From the NCBI GenBank assembly GCA_033977485.1, contig CM066988.1, positions 28,252,501-28,316,500 of the forward strand: a stretch of DNA of 64,000 bases. The letters are read 5' to 3'. Position numbers and translations under genes: made by a program. The stretch's first letter is position 1, and each line of letters opens with the position of its first letter. Positions 20,721 to 31,820 of the stretch are shown piece after piece. The notes beneath the pieces were generated by a model that was not told the origin of the DNA, did no database searches, and was given only the letters and a program-made list of their open reading frames with translations. Source of the stretch: Hydrangea macrophylla. Taxonomy: Eukaryota > Streptophyta > Magnoliopsida > Cornales > Hydrangeaceae.

Positions 20721-22266
20721 TATAGATAGATAATCACCTGTGCACATTAGTTCGTAGTAATCTGGACCATTCTATCTATTGTGTATGTCATACAATTTCC
20801 ATTAGCAACTAAAGTAAATTACAAAAATTTCACATTCAACAACTTTGCAAAGTTTTCAAACAATTAAGTAAGTTTTTGAATTAAATTGGTAGAATAGTTT
20901 TGAATATTCACTTCTATTCTGTTATTAAGCAATGACACAACCATTTTATTCTCATCCTTTTATGAATTAAGTTCACGCGTTTTTCTAGTTTCTCTAGGAT
21001 GAATGCATATGGTGATCATTCTTGTATCCAAATTATTTGCACGTGTTAATAGCTGTGCAGAAAACTTAAAGTAAGAGTTAATACAACTTTCGTACTTTAA
21101 AGAATGAAGTAGTGAAAACTAGTTACCCTTAGTGAGCTTTTGAATCCAATCTTCAATTCTGAGGGAATTATCACATTAAAACTCGAATTGTTTTTCTTGA
21201 ATATGCCGATTAAATTTGTTGAATAGTCTCTAATTCTTTCATTTTGGCTTCTTAGTAGAGGAGAACGTTCAGGATTTACCAACTAAACTCAACGAACTTG
21301 TAAGTGTTAAAAATTAAGAAGTTGAGAAAATGATTTAAGCCATCGTATTTGCCCCTTGCTTTCTCAATTTATCTATATCGACATCTCTGAATATGCATTA
21401 TTTTTAACCCCACACCTAATAAATAATGCCGAATCCATGATTAAATTCTAAATCCCTAATCATATACTTTGACCTCAATATACCCCATTGCACACTCAAT
21501 GTGATTAAATTGTTGAAGTATGAGGAGGGAACAGTGGTGAGAAGGGCTGCATATAAATATATATAAAAAAAAGGGAGAAAAGGAGAAGCAGGTTATAAAA
21601 AACAATTGATGATATATATTTATATGTATGGAGAGGATGGTTGGAACAAAGTGAAGAAATTACTGAACACAGCCACATGCTGAAAATGTGCAATTTCTTA
21701 CCCCTCTAATTTCTACCCTACTAAATAAAAACCAAAAAGTCAAAGCCTTAATGATTCTCAACATCTTACTTTAAACATGAACGTGTAAGTTGAGTTATCC
21801 GCGGTATTTCGCTCCTCTAGTAAGTGGTATTCCGTTCGTGATACTATACACTCTAAAATGTTCGTCTTCTATAGAGTCGAGTATGGAAGCATTAGTATCC
21901 GAAAAATCAGTCCTATCAAAGCTTCCATACCATGTGCAATCATTATTAGCCAAGTTTCTGTGGGATGTTCATTTTTGAGTTTAATAACTGTGTGAGGATT
22001 GAGTTGAAACTACAAGTTCTGAGAGTATGATAGTCTAAACAAACTCTAAATAAAGTTCGATGTATAGGTGTTAATTTCACACACACACATATATAGGGAT
22101 GTGATGCGTATGTTGTTTTTATCTTGGTGACATGAGGAACATGTGCATTTCTTTCATGGTTTGAATGAGGATGATGTGTTTTGTAGAGCTAAATTAATAG
22201 TTGAATGGAAGAGAGTGTTTAGAAGTTATTCTATATCTTTTTGAGCTTAAAATTAGAGAATTTTGT
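20721..22266 (+). other. Element B non-coding 3' region
   Basis: About 1.5 kb of AT-rich DNA holds no recognisable frame. A short CA/TA microsatellite lies at 22079-22097. Position and length match the non-coding regions of A and C. Confidence 0.6.
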
Positions 22267-22378
22267 GGGTACATTCACTGCAAACCCTCACGAGACAACA
22301 CTCGTCCACTAGGGAGAACCGAGGGGTTTAACGGCTTGTTGCATTTGCTAAATGCAACCGCGATTCCTGCGAAAGTGA
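22267..22378 (+). ncRNA. Conserved hairpin block, copy in element B
   Basis: The block starts GTGGGTACATTC and includes AAACCCTC pairing with GAGGGGTTT (one bulge), ACGAG-ACAACA-CTCGT (22290-22305), TTGCATTT-GCT-AAATGCAA (22339-22357) and CGCG-ATTCC-TGCG (22359-22371). It ends about 125 bp before the polypurine tract. Copies in A and C keep the pairing through paired changes. A structured RNA is inferred. Confidence 0.6.
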
Positions 22379-22503
22379 GTTAGGTAGTTTCTTTCATGTT
22401 ATTTTAGTTTAGTTAATCTGGGTCTAATTTATTTTAGTTTTTCTGTTATAGTTGTAGTTTAGCTTGTTTTTATTTTCGTTCTATTGCTAGGGACTAGCAA
22501 ATC

Positions 22504-22518
22504 GCTAGTTGGGGGTTG
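22504..22518 (+). promoter_or_regulatory. Polypurine tract of element B
   Basis: GCTAGTTGGGGGTTG abuts the TGACAAGC start of the 3' LTR. It is the plus-strand primer site. Confidence 0.9.
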
Positions 22519-24486
22519 TGACAAGCGGGGGTATTTGTAAAATACAACCGCGCTAAAAAAAGAAAATATGCTAAATTTTTTCACAATTCCTTCATTTATC
22601 TGCAATTTGAATTACAATGCTAGTTTATACACAATTTGATTAAACTATAATGATTAAACTATAATAAGTTATTTATTTTAGCTGTAGTTTGTGCAGATTA
22701 CTGTTGCTGAGTGAAGAACTGGACGAGAAAGATAAAAGGGAGTGCTGAATTTGAATGGAGACAAGTAAAAGATGAAAAGTAAACCTCGATCGATTGAAGA
22801 CCATTCTGCCTTGGTACACGGATATAATAAATTACCTTGTTACAGGCAAGACCCCAAGACATTGGTCAAATTAGGACAAGAAAAGGTTCCTTTCATTCGC
22901 ACGCCATTTCTTCTTTGATGACCCTTACTTATTTAAGTATTGTGCTGATCAGTTCATCAGGCATTGCGTTCCGAATGAGGGCATAACTATAATTTTGGCC
23001 TCTTGTCATTCTGAAGCCTGCGGTGGCCATTTTGCCTCCCAAAAGACCGCACACAAAGTATTGCACAACGGTTTCTATTGGCCCACCGTGTTCAAAGATG
23101 CCTATGCTTTTTGTAAATCGTGCCAGCGATGTCAAAAGCTTGGTACACTTTTGAAAAGGAATTCGATGCCCTTAACTCCCATCATCACTCCAATCGTGCC
23201 AGAAGTTCAATCGATCGAAAGATATTCGATCGATCAAAAATGGCTTTTATCAGATTTTACGCGCACGCAGTAGAAGTGGGATTTTAATCCTAGCATTAGG
23301 TCTTAAGTATATATACTCGTATTGTATACATCCATAAGGATGCCCACTTTCATTTTCATCAGTTTATAGAGAGTAGAGAGCTTCACTTTGTTTATTTTGT
23401 AGCTTTTCATCAAGGATACACATTGTTTGGTTTGGATTTCCCTTAGTTCAATACAAGTTTTCATTTCTAGGTTATTTTGTTTACGTTCTGCACTTAGTTT
23501 ATAGTATTATATCTTGTTATCCAGTAATCTTGCATGTTTGTTATAGTTATACAATTAGTTTTCATAGATTTATTGCAAAAATCACAAACAAACACGCCTT
23601 TAATGGAACTTTACGTTAAAAACGAATCTGAGACACTCCAGACGATGTCTGAGTAGTCTCCAGGTTGGCAGATCACGATGAAACCGTGATCTCAAGCCTC
23701 TGCCATGCAACAGTATAATTCCTGTGTTCGATCGATCAAGAAGGCTCGATCGATCGAAACAGAGATACAGTCGAGCGATCGATCGAGAGATGAAGATATT
23801 TGATCGATCGAAACCGCGTCGATCGATCGAACTCTCTGATTCTTGAGGACATTCCATGCAGTGTTCCTAGACTTTCTGCTTTATTAGATTGTTATCAAAT
23901 TATCCCCAAACGCTCAGTTTGTCAAAACAGTCTGTGAACTTTAAGCCTTGAGGCATTTTTCTTCAATATATTTTACAAACCACCCTCAATGCTAACACCA
24001 TTGTAGGTGAGTGTCAAAACTATTGTTTTAAACTGCTTTTGTGTATTTCAAACTTAATTGTGATGATATGGTTCCGGTCATGAAAGGAATATAAATTCTT
24101 TGTCCTAAGAGAAATACAAAATACTGTGGAGAGTGTGCTCCATTGAGCTTCAACGCAACTGCATGGTAGATGGCTAGGTCGCGGTGGATTCGTGTAATCC
24201 CAACATTCCTTTTTAGTAAGAAAGACACATTTTAAATCATTGCTTTAATTAATTAGTTAGTAATTAGTTTAATTTAGTTTAAATCTTTAGTAATTGATAA
24301 ATTGTGGAACTTTGTGTTCTACACTCTTTTAGAATATTGATTTTTATTTTCTTGTTTGAGATTAATCTGAGTAATTAGTTTAACACCTTCCCTGTGGGAT
24401 CGACTTGGACTTAACCAGACTACTGCTTGCACGATTACTTACTTAGGTATAGCACACAAGCTCACAGAAAAATAATTCTCGTGTCA
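22519..24486 (+). repeat. 3' LTR of element B with captured integrase segment
   Basis: This 1,968-bp repeat matches 9487-11115. It is longer because bases 22807-23198 are a near copy of integrase sequence at about 15485-15862, replacing some 50 bp of the palindrome array. It also carries a short duplicated ATTAAACTATAAT near 22640-22670. It keeps the TATA run (23308-23315), the second array (23729-23838, one site fewer) and the CTCGTGTCA end. ACATC at 24487-24491 is the right target duplication. Confidence 0.93.
22807..23198 (+). pseudogene. Integrase zinc-domain fragment captured in LTR B
   Basis: The fragment encodes the region before and through the integrase HHCC domain (frame 22995-23273: SEACGGHFASQKTAHK, then CKSCQRCQKLG). 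It aligns with 15485-15862 of the same element but differs at scattered positions, so its source may be another family member. Both edges fall inside LTR sequence (left of it GAAGACCATTC, right of it AGAAGTTCAATCG). Template switching during reverse transcription, or later conversion, is likely. It cannot act as an integrase. Confidence 0.85.
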
Positions 24487-25438
24487 ACATCCAACCATAC
24501 ACCCATGAACTCTAAAAGATACTACAAAATGTGAGAGTCCTACAATAAAACACACTTAGGTCCAATGGTGGGTTTATGATCCCCAACCTACATGATCTAG
24601 CTACTCATAATCGTAATGACAAAAATATAAAAGAGAGGGGAAGATAAAGTTTACCAACTAGGGTAACCCATAATGAATACCATAACAATCCCAAAAAGTT
24701 CTTTAACAAAAAGCTTCAAGATATTCAATACAATCCCGCTCTTCTCTCTCTAACACTAAATGAAGGTGAATGATAGGTAGTTGAGGAGTAAAGGTGGAGA
24801 GAGATGAGGGGATTTGACGGAGGGAATGTTTACAGCTAAAAAAATACAAGAAAAATAAGCAAACCCTAAATAAAACTTATCTCTAACTATATATACTACA
24901 TACACAAAATGGAAAAGTTGTAATTAAAAAGGGGGCAAAACATAGCAGCCGCGGATCGATCCCTTCTTAGGGCCGCATCGATCAGCCTTTAATCTGGGGA
25001 ATTACTGGTTTCTCGAGAAGACGCGGATCGATCCGCTCTTCTTAGCCTAATCGATCCATTTTAGGCTGATTGTCGCAGAATGTCACAGAAAGATCACGGA
25101 TCGATCCCTTCTCAATGGCGGATCGATCAGCTCTTTTTGAAACTGGTAGTAATTCCTTAAGAAACACGCAGATCGATCCCCTTAAATGTGCGGATCGATC
25201 CGCCCTTCCTGAAATCTCTTCTTTTCCCCATTTTACAACATAAATGCTACAAGAGTTAGGTTTCACTTCACCCAAGCTTGCACAACCTACAAGAGAGAGA
25301 TCTTTATTAGCTCAACGAGAGTAACAACAAGAGCAATCAAAAGCACAAATTATCCATTAAATTTCAGATTGATGTAACGATTCGTGTCCACTAAGTGATA
25401 AATCATGAAGTTAAAAATACAATATTGGACACGAATCA
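24487..25438 (-). repeat. 5' LTR of element A, outer segment
   Basis: This is the continuation of the 5' LTR after element B, homologous to about 2252-3194. It includes the second copy of the palindrome array (sites at 24953, 24975, 25025, 25048 and onward) with the same 22/50/23 spacing as the 3' copy. It ends ACGAATCA at 25438, followed by the GTGGG duplication. Confidence 0.92.
24953..25205. promoter_or_regulatory. Phased palindrome array, 5' LTR of A
   Basis: The first four sites start at 24953, 24975, 25025 and 25048, matching the 22/50/23 spacing of the 3' LTR copy. Some copies have lost the palindrome (GCATCGATCA, TAATCGATCC) while others that are decayed in the 3' LTR are intact here. 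The ancestral array was therefore more uniform. Confidence 0.8.
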
Positions 25439-26295
25439 GTGGGCCCAATAACCATTGTATGCAGGCAGGCTATGGCTCACTATATTATTTAAGAGTAAGT
25501 GTTTCTTTTTTACTTTATGGGTGGAACAAACTACCGCCGTGACTTGGGGAAAGTACCGCTTGTCCTCACTCATGTGTGGAACTACAGTTTTGCCTATAAT
25601 TCTGTATATGCTTGTGGTCAAGAAAGGAAGGGAGCCCAGTAGATTCCCAACCTCAAGGAAATTTATTGGGTATTATTATGTTAATTGATTATTGTTGGAT
25701 TGGAGTCAAGGGGACCATGAATGATCCTTCAGACTGAGGTGTGTTTACTCATACCAGTGTTGTTATACAATACTAACCCGTGTGATGTTTATCACGCAGG
25801 GCCATTTCCCGGGAAACACAGTTGTTTTGCATATTAAGGAGTAGACCGGTATGATTGTTGGATTGCATGGATTTGCTTGAGGACATGAAGACTTTTACTG
25901 TTCATTTACTGTTTTCATTTATTTGGCATTGTGGGCCATTATTTTAGTTGGTATTGGGACGTTTAGTAGCTCTGACTAGAGATTGTAATAGAGGTTATTC
26001 TTCAAAGCTTGAATTGTAAATAAAAGATTTTTATTATTAATGAGAATTTAGAAATGTTTTTTTTTTTGCTTCCGGTTTTCAATATAAGTGATTTAGTTGT
26101 TGTAGCTATAATAAAATATGTTTGAGTATTTTCGGAACCACATAAGTGGTTTTTTTTATTTAAATGGAAATATGGTAGTTTTGTTTTAAAAATGATAAAT
26201 GGAGATTTATTACAAATGTTTTAATCAAGTTTTAAATAACATCTATTTCCATTAAAAAAGTTTTATTAGGATGGGCATCGTGGTGTTCACTTCGA
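25439..26295. repeat. L0, LTR-like remnant, right part
   Basis: This continues 1-1740 across element A. It includes a GGGCCATTTCCCGGGAAACA block and a run of AT-rich sequence with polyadenylation-like AATAAAAG near 26020. No frame has a recognisable domain; 25455-25688 is open by chance. The right edge against the truncated LTR of element D is not marked by a target duplication. I place it near 26295 because homology with the 3' LTR of D starts around 26300. Confidence 0.4.
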
Positions 26296-27069
26296 TAGTT
26301 GGGCAGTCGAATAGTAATCGCTAGGCGACGATAGCGACATGATCATTCCACTCTAAGCTAACGGCGTTACACTGGTAATGTAACAAGTCACATGAGTTAG
26401 TGATGGTGTCTGGGTAAAGACGAATATATCAATACTATATTGTATTGTCACTATCTCACTCATATTGTCATATTATATGCTTATTAAATGTTTAGTTCAA
26501 GATATTCGTTGTACTTGTATATTATTGCTTGTATTAGGAGTGATTGGTTAGACCTACTCACTTAGCCTCAAAAGCTAACGGCTTTACTGCCCTAGACCTA
26601 TTATGTCTAGGTTATAATGGAGAAGCTTATCCAGGCCACCATGAGGAAGAGTATCCCGATCCTCGAGAAGGGGACTATCAGGAAGGTGACCCCGAGGGAG
26701 ACTATTTAGAAGAGTACCCTGGTGAAGGGAATGTATATGTCAGTTGAATAGAAGAATCTAGTCTATTATCATATTAGGACTTCCTTTATGCTTTAGAAAT
26801 ATCTTTTGTCTCTTGTAATAACTTAAGTGGCATCGATTGCCCAAACTTATATTTTTGTGGTTTTCATTTGGAACTATTGTAATAGCCTAGTAGCGAACAC
26901 TAAAAGTTTCTGCATGAATACCATTAGATGTTTTATGATTTCTTCTTATGTCATAACCATGTTAGAATACTTGTAAGGACATGTTAGTCTTATGTAACTA
27001 GTCATGGCTTACGGATCTAGAAAGGAAAATTTTATTTCTCTCTAATTTTTGCTACTTTAGGGCATGGGA
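26296..27069 (+). repeat. 5' LTR of element D, truncated
   Basis: This is homologous to the last 0.76 kb of the 3' LTR (from about 55560). The upstream 3.3 kb of the LTR, including its promoter, is missing. It ends near ATGGGA at 27069, where the 3' copy has CGTAACA. It contains an acidic open frame (26544-26747) that is also open in the 3' copy. Confidence 0.75.
26544..26747 (+). other. Acidic frame inside the D LTR
   Basis: About 66 codons without an ATG at the edge, rich in Glu, Asp and Tyr (YPDPREGDYQEGDPEGDY). The same frame stays open to the same stop in the 3' LTR (55794-55994) despite many differences. Most differences change the residue, so selection after insertion is not indicated. 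It may reflect coding in the ancestor, or chance in a GA-rich stretch. Confidence 0.25.
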
Positions 27070-27076
27070 GGATTTA

Positions 27077-27097
27077 TGGTATCCGATCACTAGATTT
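27077..27097 (+). promoter_or_regulatory. Primer-binding site of element D (degraded, initiator tRNA-Met)
   Basis: TGGTATCCGATCACTAGATT begins 7 bp after the LTR. It resembles the TGGTATCAGAGCCAGGTTT initiator-Met site with several changes. Confidence 0.55.
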
Positions 27098-27196
27098 AGT
27101 TCTGCTCACTGACTATCCGACACTCTTAAGTTAAGAATCTTAAGAAACTCTAAGGATAGTAACCGAACAAAAATAGTTTTCTTCCTAACAAGTTGT

Positions 27197-27694
27197 ATGG
27201 AGTACCAAAGCAAACATGACGCCGAAGGTAGAGAGTATAGAACTCTACATATAGGAAGGTCACTTATCGATGTCCAGCCCGTATTGGTGTCACCATCAGG
27301 CACAGTGCCCGTAAAAGATAGGAAGGCTGATGAAATTTTCTCCCTTAGGAAATATGTCCCTGAGAATGCTCATCATAGGGTTATAGCACTACGCACACTG
27401 TCTATAGAGGCGGATAAGATCTCTCACACTTCTGATAACTTTATGAAAGTTGATCAGGGAGAATCACAGACTAAGATGATACCTCTTCAAATCCCCGCCA
27501 ATCTAAAAGAAAGTTCACATGATGAAGAGATGGAAATAGATCTAGCTGAAGAAGATCTAATAGAGAAAGGGACATTGTATTTGTATGATCCTGACTGGCG
27601 TATAGGTTGGGATAATGAACGATGGATGGCATGGACCCCCTCCTCCCTAGAGGAGATTGTAATTTTTGGAGAATTTTTGCAACTAGAAGACTAA
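27197..27694 (+). CDS. Element D pre-gag frame 1, unknown
   Basis: This 165-codon ATG frame lies between the primer site and gag, where chromoviruses normally have only a short leader. It is charged and has no recognised domain. Visible features are IGRSLIDVQPVLVSP near residue 20, an acidic stretch EEMEIDLAEEDLIEKG near 115-130, and a Trp-rich end (DWRIGWDNERWMAW). An AT-rich trailer with AATGAAAAC follows. It could be an element-acquired gene, like the extra frames known in some plant gypsy lineages. It is open, whereas most frames of this element are broken, but the length is modest. Confidence 0.4.
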   Translation: MEYQSKHDAEGREYRTLHIGRSLIDVQPVLVSPSGTVPVKDRKADEIFSLRKYVPENAHHRVIALRTLSIEADKISHTSDNFMKVDQGESQTKMIPLQIPANLKESSHDEEMEIDLAEEDLIEKGTLYLYDPDWRIGWDNERWMAWTPSSLEEIVIFGEFLQLED

Positions 27695-28019
27695 ATGACC
27701 TAGTTCGTTTACCTTTTGATTTGTGCTGTGTCAGGATTGTAATCCCACATTTTGACATAAATATATGTAAAAACTTGTATTAGGATTTCCTCTCTTGTAA
27801 TGTCTTTCTTTCTAATGAAAACCTACCTTTTTTTCTTTTAAACTGGATGTCTATCTATATTTGTAATATTCGTCTATATAATCCTCCTTAGATATGCCTA
27901 AATAATGGATATGAGATTGATCACTAGATGGTAAACCTTAAGATACTTTGAACTAGTACCCATACTAAGATAGTTTCTTTTATGGAACAGGAAACATAGA
28001 ACCCACTTACATGCTCTAC

Positions 28020-29165
28020 GACTTCAGAGGATGTCTAATCTTTATCGATCGTATAATGCCGGTGAACCCTAACACGTATCATCATAGGATCCAGCAAATC
28101 GCTAAGGATGGGGGAAAAGAGAAACATGTGGCTTGATAGTTGATATGAGTAGACATAATATCAATGACCCAGAAATCTTATGCCTAGAAGCTATCTATGA
28201 TACTGAGATCATCAAGAAGGTTCATGATAAGATGATTAAGTTACTCAAGGACCTTCAAGATTTCCATAGGATGTATACCAGTGCTTATCCGATGCCCCAT
28301 CGGCTCTAGTATTCCCCCAACAACCCCCTCCTTTCCAAGGAATACCTATGAACCAAGCACAATTCCAACAACCAGGCTACAATGTCAACGATGACTTCAA
28401 GGGACATAAGATTTACCCTGATGGCATCAAACCAACCGATCCTAAGGGATTCCTAGAGAAAGTAAAACTAAAAGCACATCAACGACTTCGAGGCGGGTTG
28501 AGAGTCCAACAACATTTGTGCCACATCTTTGACCCACACCGACTTTAGGTTGAAGCTATTCATACCTTATATACCAGGGCTAATGTACGAAGAGATAAGG
28601 AAATTAGAAATGGATAACAATATCTTCCAACCACTAATGAACCAGATACTACAAGAACCATCACTCCACCCAGAGGACAACCTTGACTTGACTGTTGAGA
28701 ATATCCCCACAAAAGTAGTACCCCACAGTAGAACAGCCTGCTGCAAACCTTAGTAATGCAGTTATGTCTGATGATGAATTGGAAATGTATTTGGAGGAAG
28801 AGGACGATGAAGAAGAAGATCCTAAAGAAGAGGACCCTGAAGAGGAAAATCCCGAGAAAAATGAAGGAGAAGAGGAACCTGAATAGGCTGTACGCCTTCA
28901 TCCTATCTGGGATGTCATAGCTAATGATGAAGAGCCCGAGATGGCTCCATTGATTGTTGAAATCCCGGCACCACACTGGGCAGGCCCTCATTCTATGTGG
29001 CCTCAACCCATAGTAGAAATGCCCGTGGATGATGATGACGACGAGGATGAGGAGGGTAAAATGGACATCAAAGAGTAGGACATGGGTGAACCCAATTTAG
29101 ATGAAGATAAACCTCATGACTCCCACATGGGAGAGATCACATCTGAGTCGGATATGGATAACTAG
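28020..29165 (+). pseudogene. Element D pre-gag frame 2, unknown, acidic tail
   Basis: This is a second broken frame before gag. Pieces include MLYDFRGCLIFIDRIMPV (28009-28062), NQAQFQQPGYNVNDDF (28351 on) and an acidic tail from 28765 (DDELEMYLEEEDDEEED, later DDDDDEDEEG), ending at a TAG near 29165. The frame shifts several times. An AT-rich trailer with a polyadenylation-like context follows (29170-29340). No domain is recognised. Its acidic character resembles the post-integrase frames of B and C, but no shared motif is seen. Confidence 0.35.
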
Positions 29166-29449
29166 TTTAAATTTTATTTATGTTTATGTTTACTTGGGTT
29201 AACAACCCCCTTGATTGTAAGAATACATGTAATAGGGTAATATCCGCACTTTTGAACTCATGTATTCTAGGAAGACTCTAATTATGTAACTGTTATCCTA
29301 TTTATAAAAGAAGACGTTTTAGTACCATTCTTGTTTCAATGATTGTATTGCTTACTTATTTGTTATATAAACATATTCTTAGATACCTAGGTAAACCCTG
29401 TATGTAAGATTTATAAGTAGAATACTTCTGTAGGTAAATTAGACAACGA

Positions 29450-30511
29450 ATGGCAGAAAGACCAAGAAGAAACAAATGTATAGGTCCTAAACCCCATTGG
29501 GGGAGTATCTGAACCTATTCCTATGGAAATGGACCCCACTGGAGTGTTTGGCACGTTCCTACAATGCCTAGAACACATTGGGAACAACCACAACCCCAAT
29601 AACAACAATGCCAACAACAACCTTGTAATCCCACCTACGCCATAGGTTGGAACGATTCTGTGGAATGCGCCTGCACAAATTTAATAGAATGACTGAACTA
29701 TGTAAAGCAGAGCAATGGCTTTGCGGGATAGAGATAATTTTTGATACATTGGGATGGTCTGAAATTGAGAAGCACCGATTGGCTACCTACCAATTGACTT
29801 ATGCTGCAGCCAATTGGTGGGAGTCAGAAAAGGCAACATTAGGAGGATTTGCACAAAGGATGACATGGGAAGCATTCAAAAAACTGTTCTTGGAAAACTA
29901 CTTCCCCTATATTAAAAAGGAACCGAAAGGAAAAAGAGTTTATCGATCTGGTCCAAGGGAATCGAATGATACGAGAATATACAGTGCAATTCGAGCATGT
30001 TTCTCGATTCGCAAACCACATGATCGATACCCCAGAAAAGAAGAACTAAAATTACCAGTTGGGACTTTCCTTACCTTTGTAAAAGTTGATGTTTGGCCAC
30101 CTGAACTAAAGATTCAAAGCTTTAGTGGGAATGGCCCATGGCATTGAGGAAATTACTGGCCACGAATAGAAAAACTTTGTGAATCGACCACCCCCTCCAA
30201 GGTTCAGTCAAGGACAAAGGCAAGCCCACACTCGTAACCAAGGATACATGAGAAACAGGAATGGCAAAAAGAAGCCACAATAAACCCCTTTCTGAAACAA
30301 GCCAGCTATGCTGTTGAAACCGGCTCCACCCTTGGGACAAGCAAGGACAACGAATGATAACCGCAGAGTCTGCTTTAACTACAGGATCCCTGGACAATTG
30401 TCTAAGGATTGTCATGCCCTAAAGAGGAATAGTCGAACAGATGTGGTCTACTTTAATGGCTATAAGAAAGGATACCTGGCTAAGGACTGTAGGGTACCCC
30501 GAGGCGGTTAC
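29450..30511 (+). pseudogene. Element D gag, cut by element C
   Basis: The frame starts MAERPRRNK at 29450 and shifts soon after. The capsid domain is in 29647-30147: FDTLGWSEIEKHRLATYQL, ANWWESEKATLG, MTWEAFKKLFLENYFP. A frame after 30308 holds two decayed zinc knuckles (CFNYRIPGQLSKDC and YFNGYKKGYLAKDC), in which conserved Cys has become Tyr and His has been lost. Element C is inserted right after the second knuckle. The protease continues at 44861. Confidence 0.8.
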
Positions 30512-30689
30512 TGATTGGCAGTGAACAAGTCCTAATTACACGCCTTAATTCACATTTGGTAGCACTTCTTATCCTGTTTTGTGTACTTTTACTTTATTTT
30601 CTATTTTTTTCCAGGTTTTAGAAGAAAGCGAGAGTTCCAGGCTAAAAAGGGTGTAAAAATAGAAAAAAAGAAGAAGAAAAAGGCACCTC

Positions 30690-30760
30690 ACATACGCGGC
30701 CTGCTCGTGTAAATTACCATAATCGCGATCGCGTAGCCTACTCTTGCGACCTGTACAAAA
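30690..30760. promoter_or_regulatory. CpG-rich motif pair in LTR C
   Basis: Two related segments, CGCGGCCTGCTCGTG and CGCGATCGCGTAGCCTAC, lie about 30 bp apart, 130 bp upstream of the TATA run. The 3' LTR copy (43752-43812) is more CpG-rich (CACGCGCGCAGCTCGCTCG). The same motif type recurs inside the element at 36955-37420. Confidence 0.55.
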
Positions 30761-30890
30761 ACCCAAGTTGTGTATTTCAATGAGTTGAAGGCCCCTATGC
30801 AAATGAAATTACCTAATTACGTCCAAAAGGTGAAATATAGCAGTTTCAGACAGATTAGGTTTACAAAAGCTTTCCTAATCCCTCTACAAC

Positions 30891-30898
30891 TATATATA
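30891..30898 (+). promoter_or_regulatory. TATA box, 5' LTR of C
   Basis: TATATATA is followed by a short leader. The counterpart in the 3' LTR is at 43933-43940. Confidence 0.5.
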
Positions 30899-31820
30899 GA
30901 TCATTCTAAATCAATTATAGGGTACACACATCAATACATCCATCATACCATACAAGTTTGGAGGCAAGAGAAGAAGAAGATCTAGTTTGAAGGTTTCTGA
31001 TGGCTACAATAAACTTCATCTCCATGTTTTCATCAACTATGTGCAATTAAACACCTATTCTTGGGTTTCAATGAGACCCTAGCTATGTAAAGGGGGATTC
31101 TTTGCTTTCTTTCTTTAGGATTTTGTATTTTTTGGTAGTAATTGTATATTTGAGGATTACAAATATATAATTGGATTTCGAATGTTAATAATCAATAGTA
31201 TTTTTGATTTATTCTTATCTTGGATTATTCCTTGTGCTCATTGAACCTAATATTTCTTGATTTCTGTGATTGATAGAAATATTTACATACAATTGTGCTT
31301 ATGTGATTCCGATGTTTACATCTTTTATGACTCATGGTTAGGGAAGATGGGTTGTGCCACACCCTAGTTATTTCTAGACAATTCATGCCAACTGAAGATG
31401 AGATATGCTTAGGTTAAACTAGTGATATCTTCTGCTCAATACTATTGGGCTTGCAGCTATGATAGATCTTAACTATCCAATCATAGAACTTAAAGTATGA
31501 AGTGTAAACCTCTGATGCATAGTTATTGGTAGATTTGTAATCCTAGATCTCATTCACTCATATTAAAACAATCTTAAATCTTGCATTCATTTACTTAGTG
31601 TTAATTTTAGTATTCTATTTCATATTCCATAGTTTAATTCATAGTAGTAATCAAGTCAACAATCAATCAAATTTCTGTTTTCTAAAACTAAATAGATTTA
31701 GGTTTTATTAATTAGAGGATTAAAATAATCAATCTCTGTGGGTTTGACCTTTACTTCTGCACTGCAAATCTTATAAAGTAAAGTATACTTTTGTATCTTG
31801 ATTTTGACGAGATCAATTTT

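Larger units (their letters stand above)
9487..24486 (+). mobile_element. Element B: Athila-like LTR retrotransposon, 15.0 kb
   Basis: The element is inserted in the 5' LTR of element A. LTRs are 9487-11115 and 22519-24486, and the flanks ACATC/ACATC are a perfect 5-bp target duplication. A tRNA-Asp-type primer-binding site follows the 5' LTR and a polypurine tract precedes the 3' LTR. Gene order is gag, protease, RT, RNase H, integrase, then three accessory frames (16932-17546, 17543-17854, 18824-20282) and about 1.8 kb of non-coding DNA. All major frames carry stops or frameshifts. The 3' LTR is longer because it carries a 392-bp piece of integrase sequence in place of part of its palindrome array. 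Confidence 0.95.
1741..25438 (-). mobile_element. Element A: Athila-like LTR retrotransposon, RT/RH/IN-deleted, hosting element B
   Basis: The element is read on the minus strand. Its LTRs are 1741-3194 (3' LTR) and 8971-9486 plus 24487-25438 (5' LTR, split by element B). Both LTRs have TG...CA ends on the minus strand. The flanks are GTGGG (1736-1740) and GTGGG (25439-25443), a perfect 5-bp target duplication. The primer-binding site matches plant tRNA-Asp and a G-rich polypurine tract abuts the 3' LTR, as in Athila-type elements. Without B it is about 8.7 kb. Gag is internally deleted, and protease is followed directly by the post-integrase accessory frame with no RT, RNase H or integrase, so the copy is non-autonomous. 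The first 150 bp of the two LTRs differ at about 12 positions, 11 of them transitions, so it is not young. Confidence 0.93.
30512..31815 (+). repeat. 5' LTR of element C
   Basis: This 1,304-bp LTR starts TGATTGGCAGTG and ends GACGAGATCA. It holds a CpG-rich repeat at 30690-30760 and a TATA run at 30891-30898. Confidence 0.94.

Noticed and set aside
22284..22378. Possible self-cleaving hammerhead ribozyme in the conserved block (GCGAAAG present in B).
   Set aside because: The CTGATGA core is absent and GAAA is not conserved in C.
22995..23273. A functional zinc-finger gene in the 3' LTR of B.
   Set aside because: It is a partial integrase domain without start or catalytic core, running into LTR sequence.
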